64,000 bases of DNA. Origin: an uncultured Lachnospiraceae bacterium. Its GTDB lineage: Bacteria; Bacillota; Clostridia; Lachnospirales; Lachnospiraceae. This document shows positions 52,209 through 60,253 of the stretch, in pieces (the stretch's first letter is position 1; each line of letters opens with the position of its first letter). Position numbers and translations under genes: made by a program. The stretch lies in assembly GCA_910586255.1 (NCBI GenBank), contig CAJUHR010000001.1:153185-217184 (forward strand), written 5' to 3'. The notes below the pieces were generated by a model. The model was given only the letters and a program-made list of their open reading frames with translations. It was not told where the DNA came from and ran no database searches.

Positions 52209-53576
52209 ATGGAACAGAATCAGAAGGCAGATCTTTTTGAGCGAACACCTATTCCCAGGGCAGTGGCCCAGCTGGCCATTCCCACCATTTTAAGCTCTCT
52301 GGTCATGGTGCTTTATAATATGGCGGATACCTATTTTGTGGGAATGATCAACAATCCGGTACAGAACGCGGCAGTTGCTCTGGCAGCTCCAGTGCTTTTG
52401 GCATTTAACGCTGTCAACAATTTATTCGGGGTGGGAAGCTCCAGCATGATGAGTCGGGCTCTGGGAAGCAAGGATTATGAGACTGTGCGGCGAAGCTCTG
52501 CCTTCGGCTTTTACAGTGCTCTTATTTGCGGTGTGTTTTTTTCGGCTCTTTGTCTGACATTTCGGGGCCCTCTGTTAATTATTTTGGGGGCGGATGAGGT
52601 CACCATGGAAGCCACCAGCAATTATCTTTTCTGGACGGTGGTTTGCGGGGCAGCGCCGGCCATTTTAAATGTGGTTTTTGCCTATATGGTCCGGTCGGAG
52701 GGGGCGTCCTTCCATGCCAGCGCAGGAACTATGAGCGGCTGTATTTTAAATATTATTCTGGATCCCATTTTTATTCTGCCTGAGGGCCTGAATATGGGGG
52801 CGGCAGGCGCGGGGCTCGCCACTTTTATCTCCAACTGTGTTGCCTGTCTGTATTTCTTTGCACTCCTTTATGTGAGGAGAAAAACCACCTTTGTCAGCAT
52901 TAATCCCCGCAAGTTCGGCTTTCAGAAGGCCATTGTTCTGGGAATATGCGCCGTGGGAATCCCAGCATCGATTCAGAACCTATTAAATGTGACGGGAATG
53001 ACGATCTTAAACAATTTTACCTCCTCTTACGGGGCAGACGCGGTGGCGGCCATGGGGATTTCCCAGAAGATCAACATGATTCCCATGCAGGTGGCCCTGG
53101 GCTTTTCTCAGGGAATCATGCCTTTAGTCAGCTATAATTATGCCAGCGGAAATATAAAGCGAATGAAGGAAGGAATATTCTTTGTGGCAAGGCTGATGCT
53201 GCCGGCTATGGCAGTGGTGTCTGTGGTCTACTATGTGGGAGCAGGGACCCTGATTGGAGCCTTTATGAAAAACGAGAGTATTATTGCCTACGGGAGCCGG
53301 TTCCTTCGTGGTTTTTGCCTTGGTACTACCTTTATATGTATGGATTTTCTGGCAGTGGGTGTATTCCAGGCCATTGGCTTGGGAAAGGCTGCTCTGATTT
53401 TTGCCCTGCTGCGCAAGATTGCCCTGGAAATCCCCGCATTGTACATTCTGAACTTTTTGTTCCCTCTCTACGGACTGGCCTATGCCCAGTTTACCGCTGA
53501 ATTTGTTCTGGCGATGGCCGCGGTGGTAATGTTGGGATGGATTTTTAAAAAGCTGCAGAGAGGAGAGCGGCTGTAA
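52209..53576 (+). CDS. MATE-family efflux transporter
   Basis: A 455-residue protein with twelve helices and two homologous MATE halves. The first begins PIPRAVAQLAIPTILSSLVMVLYNMADTYFVGMINNPVQNAAVALAAP, and the second contains FGFQKAIVLGICAVGIPASIQNLLNVTGM. The family exports drugs or metabolites in exchange for Na+ or H+. Start after GGAGGGG. Substrate unknown. Confidence 0.93.
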   Translation: MEQNQKADLFERTPIPRAVAQLAIPTILSSLVMVLYNMADTYFVGMINNPVQNAAVALAAPVLLAFNAVNNLFGVGSSSMMSRALGSKDYETVRRSSAFGFYSALICGVFFSALCLTFRGPLLIILGADEVTMEATSNYLFWTVVCGAAPAILNVVFAYMVRSEGASFHASAGTMSGCILNIILDPIFILPEGLNMGAAGAGLATFISNCVACLYFFALLYVRRKTTFVSINPRKFGFQKAIVLGICAVGIPASIQNLLNVTGMTILNNFTSSYGADAVAAMGISQKINMIPMQVALGFSQGIMPLVSYNYASGNIKRMKEGIFFVARLMLPAMAVVSVVYYVGAGTLIGAFMKNESIIAYGSRFLRGFCLGTTFICMDFLAVGVFQAIGLGKAALIFALLRKIALEIPALYILNFLFPLYGLAYAQFTAEFVLAMAAVVMLGWIFKKLQRGERL

Positions 53577-53593
53577 TTACAGAGAATACAAAT

Positions 53594-53626
53594 AAAGAAG
53601 AGGAGGCACAGGGCTTCCCCTTCTTT
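53594..53626 (+). terminator. Terminator of the MATE gene
   Basis: AAAGAAGAGG pairs with CCCCTTCTTT around a loop of about 13 bases; a short T-rich tract (TAATTTTGA) follows, 17 bases after the stop. Confidence 0.65.
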
Positions 53627-53780
53627 AATTTTGATATTCGTTTTTCCCGTATCCATTGAACCAGGCCCGCTCTTTAAAGGGCTTTTTATTTTGCACGGGC
53701 GCCACCTCCTGCGCCGCAATGCCCACAGGCAGCAGGCACACCAGTTCTACCTCCTCAGGAACATTACGAATGGGGAGTAT
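53625..53780 (-). pseudogene. 3' remnant of a nitroreductase-family gene
   Basis: The minus-strand frame ending at 53625 reads VPEEVELVCLLPVGIAAQEV, then NKKPFKERAWFNGYG. This is the C-terminal end of nitroreductase-family flavoproteins, where PEE-VLLPVGYP is followed by KKPFEE-V--YG. The N-terminal ~130 residues are missing and the frame upstream makes no sense, so this is a truncated remnant in a decayed stretch. Confidence 0.65.
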
Positions 53781-53874
53781 TCGGAAAATACGAAAAAGAA
53801 GCATGAGAAGGACGCTAAGTACGGGTGGTATCGGTATGATGTACGGTTTGCTTTGCCGATACAATATCTTTTTT

Positions 53875-54000
53875 GCCCGGATGCCGGTGCGCCATGATGC
53901 GGACGGAAAAAAATATCTTTATGACCTGTTGGTAATAAAAAAAGAAACGAGCAGCCCGCTTAAGCAAAAACTGTACGGTGAAAACCCGCCTCTTTTGTAA
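53875..54000 (+). pseudogene. Remnant of a mobile-element-type protein
   Basis: The segment reads MPVRHDADGKKYLYDLLVIKKETSSPL, similar to C-terminal ends (DxxGKxYLYDxxxIKKETSxPL) that I associate with large polyvalent proteins of conjugative elements. No matching upstream region is present. Assignment is from memory and tentative. Confidence 0.4.
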
Positions 54001-54025
54001 ACGATTATATCGGAAGGATGGAGTT

Positions 54026-54280
54026 TTGCCAATAGAAAAACAAAAGAATTTCAGCAGCGAATTTCCAAAGCTTAAGAAGGCAGTATTAGATGCAGATGAA
54101 GAGTTGGCCTGGGATCTCACCAATCGCGAATCCGAGTGGAGGAGAAGCTGCCAGTATTTAGATATTATAATTTGCAGCACACTTTCATATAACGAAGACA
54201 TTGAATCAATCCCCCCTTCGTATATCAATAAATCAAAAAATTGGACAAAAATCCATATATTTAATCAAAAAAACAATTGA
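54026..54280 (+). CDS. Small hypothetical protein
   Basis: An 84-residue frame from TTG 54026 preceded by GGAAGGATGGAG; the frame can be read further up from 53978 without a better start. It has a charged, helical N-terminal half (IEKQKNFSSEFPKLKKAVLDADEELAWDLTNRESEWRR) and a Ser/Asn/Lys-rich tail. I do not recognise it. It lies among remnants and is AT-richer than its surroundings, so it may itself be a fragment. Confidence 0.35.
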   Translation: MPIEKQKNFSSEFPKLKKAVLDADEELAWDLTNRESEWRRSCQYLDIIICSTLSYNEDIESIPPSYINKSKNWTKIHIFNQKNN

Positions 54281-54329
54281 TAATAATTTGTCAGTATGAG
54301 ATAATGTCCACGTAAGCAATGAGCAGTGC

Positions 54330-54394
54330 GGAAACCGGCAGAGGCAGCTTTGCGTTGTGCTCGCACAAAAGCAAAGCTGCCTCTGCCGGTTTCC
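54330..54394. repeat. Long perfect hairpin repeat
   Basis: The 24 bases at 54330-54353 pair perfectly with 54371-54394 (arms start GGAAACCGGC and end GCCGGTTTCC). The loop holds a further TTGTGC-TC-GCACAA stem. There is no U-tract. The arms translate to similar peptides on both strands, which creates false genes. It looks like an interspersed palindromic repeat. Confidence 0.8.
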
Positions 54395-54473
54395 ATAGGG
54401 CGAAGCCCATGAGCGAACCGGAGCGAAGCGGAGGAGAGCGCCACTGCGGAGTCCCTCTCCTCACAAATCCCTG

Positions 54474-54538
54474 GCGAAGCCAAAGGCGAGCCTATCCAAT
54501 GGTTTCAAAGCGAAGCCAAAGGCGAGCCCATCCAATAG
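54474..54538. repeat. Tandem 29-bp direct repeats
   Basis: Two copies (54474-54502 and 54510-54538) of a 29-base unit beginning GCGAAGCCAAAGGCGAGCC differ at about two positions, followed by a degenerate third unit. Short GCGA-rich words recur from 54400 onward. Confidence 0.7.
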
Positions 54539-54609
54539 CCCCAAAGGTCAGCGAGCCACCCCATTCAACGAATCCCTAAAAACCAAATTACATATTGGAG
54601 GTACAAACC

Positions 54610-54849
54610 ATGAAAGTATCAATCTGCATCGGAAGCGCATGTCACCTAAGAGGTTCCAGAGAAATCATCCAAAAGCTTCAAACCCTAGTCAAAGCCAACA
54701 ACGTATCCGACAAAGTAGACCTAAACGGCGCGTTCTGCAGCGGCAACTGTGTCAACGGCGTCTGCGTAACCATAGACGGAGAGCTCTTCTCCCTGTCCCC
54801 GGAGACCACAGAAGACTTCTTCAACAAAGAAATCATGGGGAGGCTGTAA
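54610..54849 (+). CDS. Thioredoxin-like [2Fe-2S] ferredoxin
   Basis: ATG 54610 follows TTGGAGGTACAAACC. The 79-residue protein has the thioredoxin-like ferredoxin pattern: CIGSACHLRGS at 6-16 and FCSGNCVNGVCV at 43-54, giving the cysteines of one [2Fe-2S] cluster. It resembles the NuoE/HydC C-terminal domain. It lies three bases before the sensory hydrogenase gene and probably delivers electrons to it. Confidence 0.9.
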   Translation: MKVSICIGSACHLRGSREIIQKLQTLVKANNVSDKVDLNGAFCSGNCVNGVCVTIDGELFSLSPETTEDFFNKEIMGRL

Positions 54850-54852
54850 AAT

Positions 54853-56583
54853 ATGGCAGCAATCATTGACTTCAAAGCAACCAAATGCCGCCACTGCTAC
54901 AAATGCGTACGCAACTGCGAAGTAAAAGCCATCATGGTAAAGAACGGCCGAGCCGAGATCATGCCAGAGAACTGCGTTCTGTGCGGCCGCTGCTTACAGA
55001 TTTGTCCCCAGTCCGCCAAGACCCTGATCAGCGACTTGGGCAAGGTAAGAAGCTTTCTGGCCAGAGGCGAAAAGGTAGTCATTTCCCTGGCCCCGGCCTA
55101 CATGGGCCTGTTAAAATACCACACCATCGGCCAGGTGCGCTCCGCTCTCTTAAAATTAGGCTTTGCCGATGTCCGCGAAACCTCCGAGGGAGCCGCCCTG
55201 GTGACGGCAGAATACGCCAAGTTATTAGAAGAAGGAAAGATGGAAAACATCATCACCACCTGCTGTCCCAGCGCCAATGCCCTGATTGAGAAATACTATC
55301 CAAAGCTGATTCCATACATGGCCCCGGTGGTATCTCCCATGATTGCCCACGGCAAGCTCATAAAGCAGGAGCTGGGCCCTGACACAAAGGTAGTATTCCT
55401 TGGCCCGTGCATTGCCAAAAAGCAGGAGGCCCAGGACGAGCGCCACAAAGACTGCATTGACGCCGTGCTGAATTTTAACGATATCGACCGCTGGCTGAAG
55501 GACGAGGATATTTCCATTGAGGAATGCGAAGACATGCCCTTTACAAGGAATCCGGGAATCAACCGCCTCTATCCCGTCAGCAGCGGTGTCATCAGCTCCG
55601 TGGTCACCACCCAGAGTAAGAGCGACACCTACCGCAAGTTCTACATTCACGGAGAGAAGAACTGTATGGAGCTGTGCGACAGTATGCTTCGCGGCGAGAT
55701 CACCGGTTGCTTCATTGAGATGAACATGTGCTACGGCGGCTGCATCAAAGGCCCCACAGTTGCAGACAAATCCATTTCCCGCTTCAAAGTAAAGCTGGAC
55801 ATGGAGGAAGCCATCCCCCGGGAGCCTGCATTCAAAGAAGAGCCAGCGCCGGCTGTGGACGCGCTCTCTCTGGCCAAGACCTTTACGGATCGCTCCCCTA
55901 AGGATCCAATACCCACCGAGGCCCAGATCCGGGATATCCTTTCAAAGACCGGCAAGACAAGACCCGAGGACGAATTAAACTGCGGCGCCTGCGGTTATCC
56001 CACCTGCCGGGAAAAGGCCATTGCCGTGTTCCAGAAAAAGGCGGAGCTCAACATGTGTATACCCTTTATGTACGAGCAATCCGAATCCCTCTCCAACCTG
56101 GTTATGGAGACCTCTCCCAACATGGTTCTTCTGGTGGACGAGGAGATGAAGATCTTAGAGTACTCCGCTGTGTGTGAAAAATATTTCGGAAAAACCCGAT
56201 CAGAGGCTCTGAAAATGTATCTGTACGAGTTTATCGATCCGGTGGATTTCCAGTGGGTATTTGACACCCACCAGAATATTCACGGAAAGAAGGTGACCTA
56301 TTCCGAATATCATCTGGATACACTTCAGAACATCGTGTACATAGAAAAGGAAAATGCGGTTCTTGCCACATTTATTGATATCACCCAGCAGGAAGAACAG
56401 GCCCGGATGGATTATGAGAAAAAGTTAGATACCATTGACCTGGCTCAGAAGGTCATCCACAAGCAGATGATGGTGGCTCAGGAGATTGCAGGACTATTGG
56501 GTGAGACAACGGCGGAGACCAAGACCACATTGACGAAGCTTTGCCATTCCCTTCTGGAGGACGGCGACAACGGAGGTGTGTAA
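54853..56583 (+). CDS. Sensory-type [FeFe]-hydrogenase with PAS domain (group C)
   Basis: A 576-residue protein. It has two [4Fe-4S] clusters (CRHCYKCVRNC 12-22; CVLCGRCLQICP 41-52). An H-cluster domain follows, with L1 TTCCPS (135-140), L2 LGPCIAKK (Cys186, Gly in place of the usual Met) and L3 EMNMCYGGC (289-297). Then comes an Fe-S segment CGACGYPTC near 377, a PAS domain (about 420-530) and a helical tail. This is the layout of HydS/group C putative H2 sensors, not of a bidirectional enzyme. The phosphatase gene follows with no gap. Confidence 0.93.
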   Translation: MAAIIDFKATKCRHCYKCVRNCEVKAIMVKNGRAEIMPENCVLCGRCLQICPQSAKTLISDLGKVRSFLARGEKVVISLAPAYMGLLKYHTIGQVRSALLKLGFADVRETSEGAALVTAEYAKLLEEGKMENIITTCCPSANALIEKYYPKLIPYMAPVVSPMIAHGKLIKQELGPDTKVVFLGPCIAKKQEAQDERHKDCIDAVLNFNDIDRWLKDEDISIEECEDMPFTRNPGINRLYPVSSGVISSVVTTQSKSDTYRKFYIHGEKNCMELCDSMLRGEITGCFIEMNMCYGGCIKGPTVADKSISRFKVKLDMEEAIPREPAFKEEPAPAVDALSLAKTFTDRSPKDPIPTEAQIRDILSKTGKTRPEDELNCGACGYPTCREKAIAVFQKKAELNMCIPFMYEQSESLSNLVMETSPNMVLLVDEEMKILEYSAVCEKYFGKTRSEALKMYLYEFIDPVDFQWVFDTHQNIHGKKVTYSEYHLDTLQNIVYIEKENAVLATFIDITQQEEQARMDYEKKLDTIDLAQKVIHKQMMVAQEIAGLLGETTAETKTTLTKLCHSLLEDGDNGGV

Positions 56584-57765
56584 ATGGGAGTTACCGTAGA
56601 TGTTGCATATAAGAGCCTGAACAAATTTACAGAGATCCTGTGCGGAGATAAGGTGGAGATTCTCCAGACAGAGGATTCCAATATTATGATTCTGGCAGAC
56701 GGCATGGGAAGCGGAGTAAAGGCCAACATCCTTGCCACCCTGACCTCCAAGATTTTGGGAACCATGTTTTTAAACGGCGCCACCTTAGAGGAGTGCGTGG
56801 AGACAATCGTGGAAACTCTGCCGATCTGTCAGGTGCGGCAGGTAGCTTATGCCACCTTCAGTATTCTCCAGGTGTTTCACAGCGGGGATGCCTATCTGGT
56901 AGAGTTTGACAACCCGGGATGTATTTTTATCCGTGACGGAAGGCTGATGACAATTCCGCAGAATATTCGGGAGGTCAAGGGAAAAAAGATCAATGAATAT
57001 CGTTTTAAGGTGAAAAAGGGGGATGCTCTCATCCTGATGAGTGACGGCACGATTCACGCCGGCGTGGGACGCCTTTTGAATTTCGGATGGGTGTGGGAGG
57101 ATATTGCGGATTATGCGGTGAAGCAGTATCCCAAAACCATATCCGCCATGCGCCTGGCGTCCGCCATCTGCCAGGCCTGTGACGAGCTGTACGAATACCG
57201 CCCCGGCGATGACACCACCGTTGCCTGCATGCGGATCATCAATGCCAAGCCGGTGAATCTGATGACCGGTCCGGCCCAGGATGCTTCCAGGGATACGGAG
57301 ATGGTAGGCAGCTGGATGGGCGGGGGAGACGATACCCGGAGGATTGTCTGCGGCGGAACCAGCGCCACCATTGTGTCTCGGGTACTTAAGCGTCCTCTGG
57401 ATGTATCCATGGATTATGTGGACCCGGATATTCCGCCCATTGCCTATATGGATGGGATCGATCTGGTGACAGAAGGGGTTCTGACCTTAAACCGGGTTCT
57501 TCAGCTTTTGAAGCGGTATGTGAAAAATGAGACAGTATCGGAGGATTTCTTTTTGGAGCTGGATAAGCCCAACGGTGCTTCCATGATAGCAAAAATGCTG
57601 ATTGAGGACTGCACGGAGCTGCATATGTACGTGGGAAAGGCCATCAACAGCGCCTATCAGAACCCGGGCCTTCCTTTTGATCTGGGAATTCGCCAGAATC
57701 TGGTGGAGCAGTTAAAGCACACGGTAGAAGAAATGGGTAAATCCGTCACCGTCACTTACTACTAA
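56584..57765 (+). CDS. SpoIIE-type PP2C phosphatase linked to the sensory hydrogenase
   Basis: A 393-residue protein with a SpoIIE/PP2C domain (about 1-225). Visible metal-binding motifs are LADGMGSGVKANILA near 39, LILMSDGTIHAG near 148 and PGDDTTVACMRI near 210. The C-terminal ~165 residues form an additional domain (IVCGGTSATIVSR onward) of unknown fold. It begins directly after the hydrogenase stop (TAAATG). PP2C phosphatases beside group C hydrogenases are thought to relay H2 signals. The phospho-target is not visible nearby. Confidence 0.88.
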   Translation: MGVTVDVAYKSLNKFTEILCGDKVEILQTEDSNIMILADGMGSGVKANILATLTSKILGTMFLNGATLEECVETIVETLPICQVRQVAYATFSILQVFHSGDAYLVEFDNPGCIFIRDGRLMTIPQNIREVKGKKINEYRFKVKKGDALILMSDGTIHAGVGRLLNFGWVWEDIADYAVKQYPKTISAMRLASAICQACDELYEYRPGDDTTVACMRIINAKPVNLMTGPAQDASRDTEMVGSWMGGGDDTRRIVCGGTSATIVSRVLKRPLDVSMDYVDPDIPPIAYMDGIDLVTEGVLTLNRVLQLLKRYVKNETVSEDFFLELDKPNGASMIAKMLIEDCTELHMYVGKAINSAYQNPGLPFDLGIRQNLVEQLKHTVEEMGKSVTVTYY

Positions 57766-57950
57766 GTAAACCCTCATATCAGCCTTGCAGATACCATCAT
57801 GAATGAAGGAGGGTTTACTTTGAGCCTCCGGCGGATGTGCAGAAAACGGGAATGGAAGATGTCGCTTCGTGATCCCGTTTCGCGCAGTTCAGCGCCGGAG
57901 CGCTGAACATTTAAAGTAAACTTTGCAAAGGAAGCGGAGAAGTTTACGCC
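57764..57950 (+). promoter_or_regulatory. Multi-hairpin leader before the second hydrogenase
   Basis: Within about 190 bases lie AAGTAAACCCTC / GAGGGTTTACTT (12 bp, 57764-57775 with 57809-57820), AAACGGGA / TCCCGTTT (57844-57851 with 57873-57880), GTTCAGCGC / GCGCTGAAC (57887-57908) and GTAAACTT / AAGTTTAC (57916-57923 with 57940-57947). GTTTACTT of the first can alternatively pair with AAGTAAAC of the last, so the folds are mutually exclusive. Confidence 0.65.
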
Positions 57951-57989
57951 GCGCAAACGAGGCGAAGAATAATAGGAGGACAAAGATTA

Positions 57990-59441
57990 ATGGTAACAAA
58001 TGACGCAACAATCTTAAAAATCAAGCATGACGTGCTTTGCGAGGTGGCGAAGCTGGCATGGGCGGGAACCTTGGACGAGAAGCGGGAGGAGCTTCCCTAT
58101 GAGATGTTTCCGGGCCCCCAGGCTCAGTTCCGCTGCTGCATCTATAAAGAGAGAGAGATCATTAAGCAGAGAATCCGTCTGGCAGAAGGGAAATGCCCGG
58201 TGGGAATGGATTCCATGAATGTGGTTCAGGTTATCAAGGCCGCCTGTGAGGAGTGTCCCATTGCTTCCTACGTGGTCACGGACAACTGCCGCAACTGTAT
58301 GGGAAAGGCATGTCAGAATTCCTGTAATTTTGGCGCCATCACCATCGGGGACAGCCGGGCTCACATTGATCCCAACAAATGTAAGGAGTGCGGCAAATGC
58401 GCCCAGGCATGTCCCTACAGCGCCATTGCCCATTTGGAGCGGCCCTGTAAGAAGGTATGTCCTGTGGATGCCATCACCTATGACGAGTATGGAATCTGCG
58501 TGATTGACGAGAAGAAATGTATCCAGTGCGGAGCCTGTATCCACAGCTGCCCATTCGGCGCTATCGGAACCAAGACCTTCATGGTGGATGTAATCCGTCT
58601 GATCAATGCCGGCAAGCGGGTGGTGGCCATGGTTGCTCCCGCTACAGAAGGCCAGTTCGGACCCGACATTACCATGGCCAGCTGGAAAACCGCCTTAAAG
58701 AAAATCGGCTTTTCCGACATGATTGAGGTGGGTCTGGGAGGAGACTTAACCGCGGCGGCCGAGGCAGCCGAGTGGGCGGAGGCATACAAGGAGGGCAAGA
58801 AAATGACCACCTCCTGCTGCCCGGCCTTTGTAAACATGATTAAGCAGCACTTCCCCATGCTTTTGGATAACATGTCCACCACCGTGTCCCCCATGTGCGG
58901 CGTGTCCCGCATGTTAAAGGACCAGGATCCGGAGACCATCACCGTATTTATCGGGCCATGTATCGCAAAGAAGAGCGAGACCCTGGATCTGAATATTACA
59001 GGAAACGCCGACTATGCCATGACCTTCGGCGAGATCCGGGCCATGATGCGGGCCAAGGGCGTGGAGTTAGAGCCGGAGGAGAACACCTACCAGGACAGCT
59101 CCGTATTCGGCAAACGGTTCGGCAACTCCGGCGGCGTGACCGCGGCAGTGGTTCAGTGCTTTAAGGAGATGAACGAGGACATCAGCCCCAATGTGATGAA
59201 GTGCAACGGCGCTGCAGAGTGTAAGAAGGCGCTGCTTCTGATGAAGGTAGGCAAGCTGCCCGCTGACTTTGTGGAAGGTATGGTTTGCGTGGGCGGCTGT
59301 GTAGGCGGCCCCAGCAAGCACAAGACAGAGGTGGAGGCCAAGAAGGCCAGAGACCTTTTGATCGGTCAGGCTGACGGCAGAGAGGTCCATGAGAATCTGA
59401 AGAACTTAGGCGCGGACCAGGTGGCGATGCACCGGCACTAA
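57990..59441 (+). CDS. [FeFe]-hydrogenase, group B type
   Basis: A 483-residue enzyme starting after TAGGAGG. Several ferredoxin-like clusters occupy residues about 90-190 (CEECP, CRNCMGKACQNSC, CKECGKCAQACP, CIQCGACIHSCP). The H-cluster domain has L1 TSCCPAF (274-280), L2 IGPCIAKK (Cys324) and L3 EGMVCVGGCVGGP (429-441). Group B hydrogenases are common in gut anaerobes and are thought to evolve H2 from ferredoxin. As in the upstream sensory protein, L2 has Gly where group A has Met. It is probably regulated by the upstream sensor pair. Confidence 0.93.
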   Translation: MVTNDATILKIKHDVLCEVAKLAWAGTLDEKREELPYEMFPGPQAQFRCCIYKEREIIKQRIRLAEGKCPVGMDSMNVVQVIKAACEECPIASYVVTDNCRNCMGKACQNSCNFGAITIGDSRAHIDPNKCKECGKCAQACPYSAIAHLERPCKKVCPVDAITYDEYGICVIDEKKCIQCGACIHSCPFGAIGTKTFMVDVIRLINAGKRVVAMVAPATEGQFGPDITMASWKTALKKIGFSDMIEVGLGGDLTAAAEAAEWAEAYKEGKKMTTSCCPAFVNMIKQHFPMLLDNMSTTVSPMCGVSRMLKDQDPETITVFIGPCIAKKSETLDLNITGNADYAMTFGEIRAMMRAKGVELEPEENTYQDSSVFGKRFGNSGGVTAAVVQCFKEMNEDISPNVMKCNGAAECKKALLLMKVGKLPADFVEGMVCVGGCVGGPSKHKTEVEAKKARDLLIGQADGREVHENLKNLGADQVAMHRH

Positions 59442-59470
59442 AAGGCAGTAGAGAGAAAATAGAACAGAGC

Positions 59471-59518
59471 AAAAAAGCCCCCCAGAGCCTGGAAAATCAG
59501 GTTTCGGGGGACTTTTTG
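59471..59518 (+). terminator. Terminator of the hydrogenase operon
   Basis: AAAAAAGCCCCCC and an inner CCTG pair with CAGG and GGGGGACTTTTT around a 6-base loop, 29 bases after the stop; the T-tract is part of the stem base. Confidence 0.85.
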
Positions 59519-59521
59519 CAG

Positions 59522-59602
59522 GTTACTGTTCACACCCAATGTCATGACCAATCATTCTGCTGATTAGTCATGAGCCAATACAGCTATGGAGCCAACAGTA
59601 AC
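59522..59602. mobile_element. Second element with GTTACTGTTCAC ends
   Basis: An 81-bp segment starts GTTACTGTTCAC and ends AACAGTAAC (9-bp perfect terminal inverted repeat). The first 12 bases equal the outer end of the 29.6-kb element read from its right side. No target duplication is visible, so it may be an old or deleted copy. GTCATGACC and GATTAGTCATGAG inside form a partial inner stem. Confidence 0.6.
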
Positions 59603-59604
59603 CT

Positions 59605-59662
59605 ATTCTAACCACTTTTCTAATCATTTATTGGCAAGAATGGTTAGAAAAGTGGTTAGAAT
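59605..59662. promoter_or_regulatory. 19-bp perfect inverted repeat upstream of the AlbA_2 remnant
   Basis: ATTCTAACCACTTTTCTAA pairs exactly with 59644-59662; the loop has a further CATT / AATG pair. It ends 20 bases before the remnant's start codon, with a T-rich tract between. It may be an operator that the intact protein bound, or a terminator. Confidence 0.6.
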
Positions 59663-59682
59663 CTTTTTGGGGAGGCGATCAG

Positions 59683-59990
59683 ATGGTTTATCGAGAAAGT
59701 GAGACCGTGGAATTGAAACTTCTGACAACGCTTTTAAGATCATTCTTCCAAATTTGAACGTACATGCGGAGCAGAAAAAACCGGAGGCTGTCCCGCCGAA
59801 AAACAGCATGGAGGAAGATGCAGTAATTGCTTTGGGAAAAGAACAGGGGATCCTCACAAGAAAAGACGTGGAAAAAGCGCTGGGGATTAGCCAGACAACC
59901 TGTGGACGGTTATTGAAACAGATGATTGGAAAAGGACAGATTGTCCGAAAAGGAAGAAGCAGAAATACGCATTATCGCCTTGTGGAGTAA
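59683..59990 (+). pseudogene. AlbA_2-domain (Schlafen-like) regulator, internally deleted
   Basis: After GGGGAGGCGATCAG, ATG 59683 begins MVYRESETVELK, the canonical start of AlbA_2-domain ATP-binding regulators, and then goes out of frame and stops. The frame from about 59730 resumes with AFKIILPNLN and a C-terminal winged-helix (ILTRKDVEKALGISQTTCGRLLKQMIGKGQIVRKGRSRNTHYRL). Normal members have about 400-500 residues, so most of the gene is lost by one internal deletion. Confidence 0.75.
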
Positions 59991-60117
59991 ATACCCGCTT
60001 GGTATAATATAAGAGAGCGAATAAAACAGGCGCAGGTCAATACGGAGAGATTCCGGACGGAACCTACACCCTTACATGGACAGAATGAAAAGCATATCCA
60101 AAGGCGCATCAGAAATC

Positions 60118-60171
60118 AAAAACCGATAATCTTTGCATGAGGTGACAAACACACATATTATCGGTTTTTTT
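60118..60171. terminator. Bidirectional terminator
   Basis: AAAAACCGATAAT pairs with ATTATCGGTTTTT across a 26-base loop, T-tract on both strands. It lies between the AlbA_2 remnant (plus) and the LprI-domain gene (minus). The remaining bases 59991-60117 hold no supportable gene. Confidence 0.72.
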
Positions 60172-60253
60172 AAATAACCTGAATCCGTGAAACTAATTGC
60201 TTTATGAAGCCAATCTCAAATTTGCCGGATGGCAGCCGTTCCATCTGATATCT

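Noticed and set aside
54319..54579. A possible protein-coding frame over the repeat block
   Set aside because: It is the translation of a perfect hairpin and direct repeats, has no ribosome site, and a similar peptide is read from the opposite strand.
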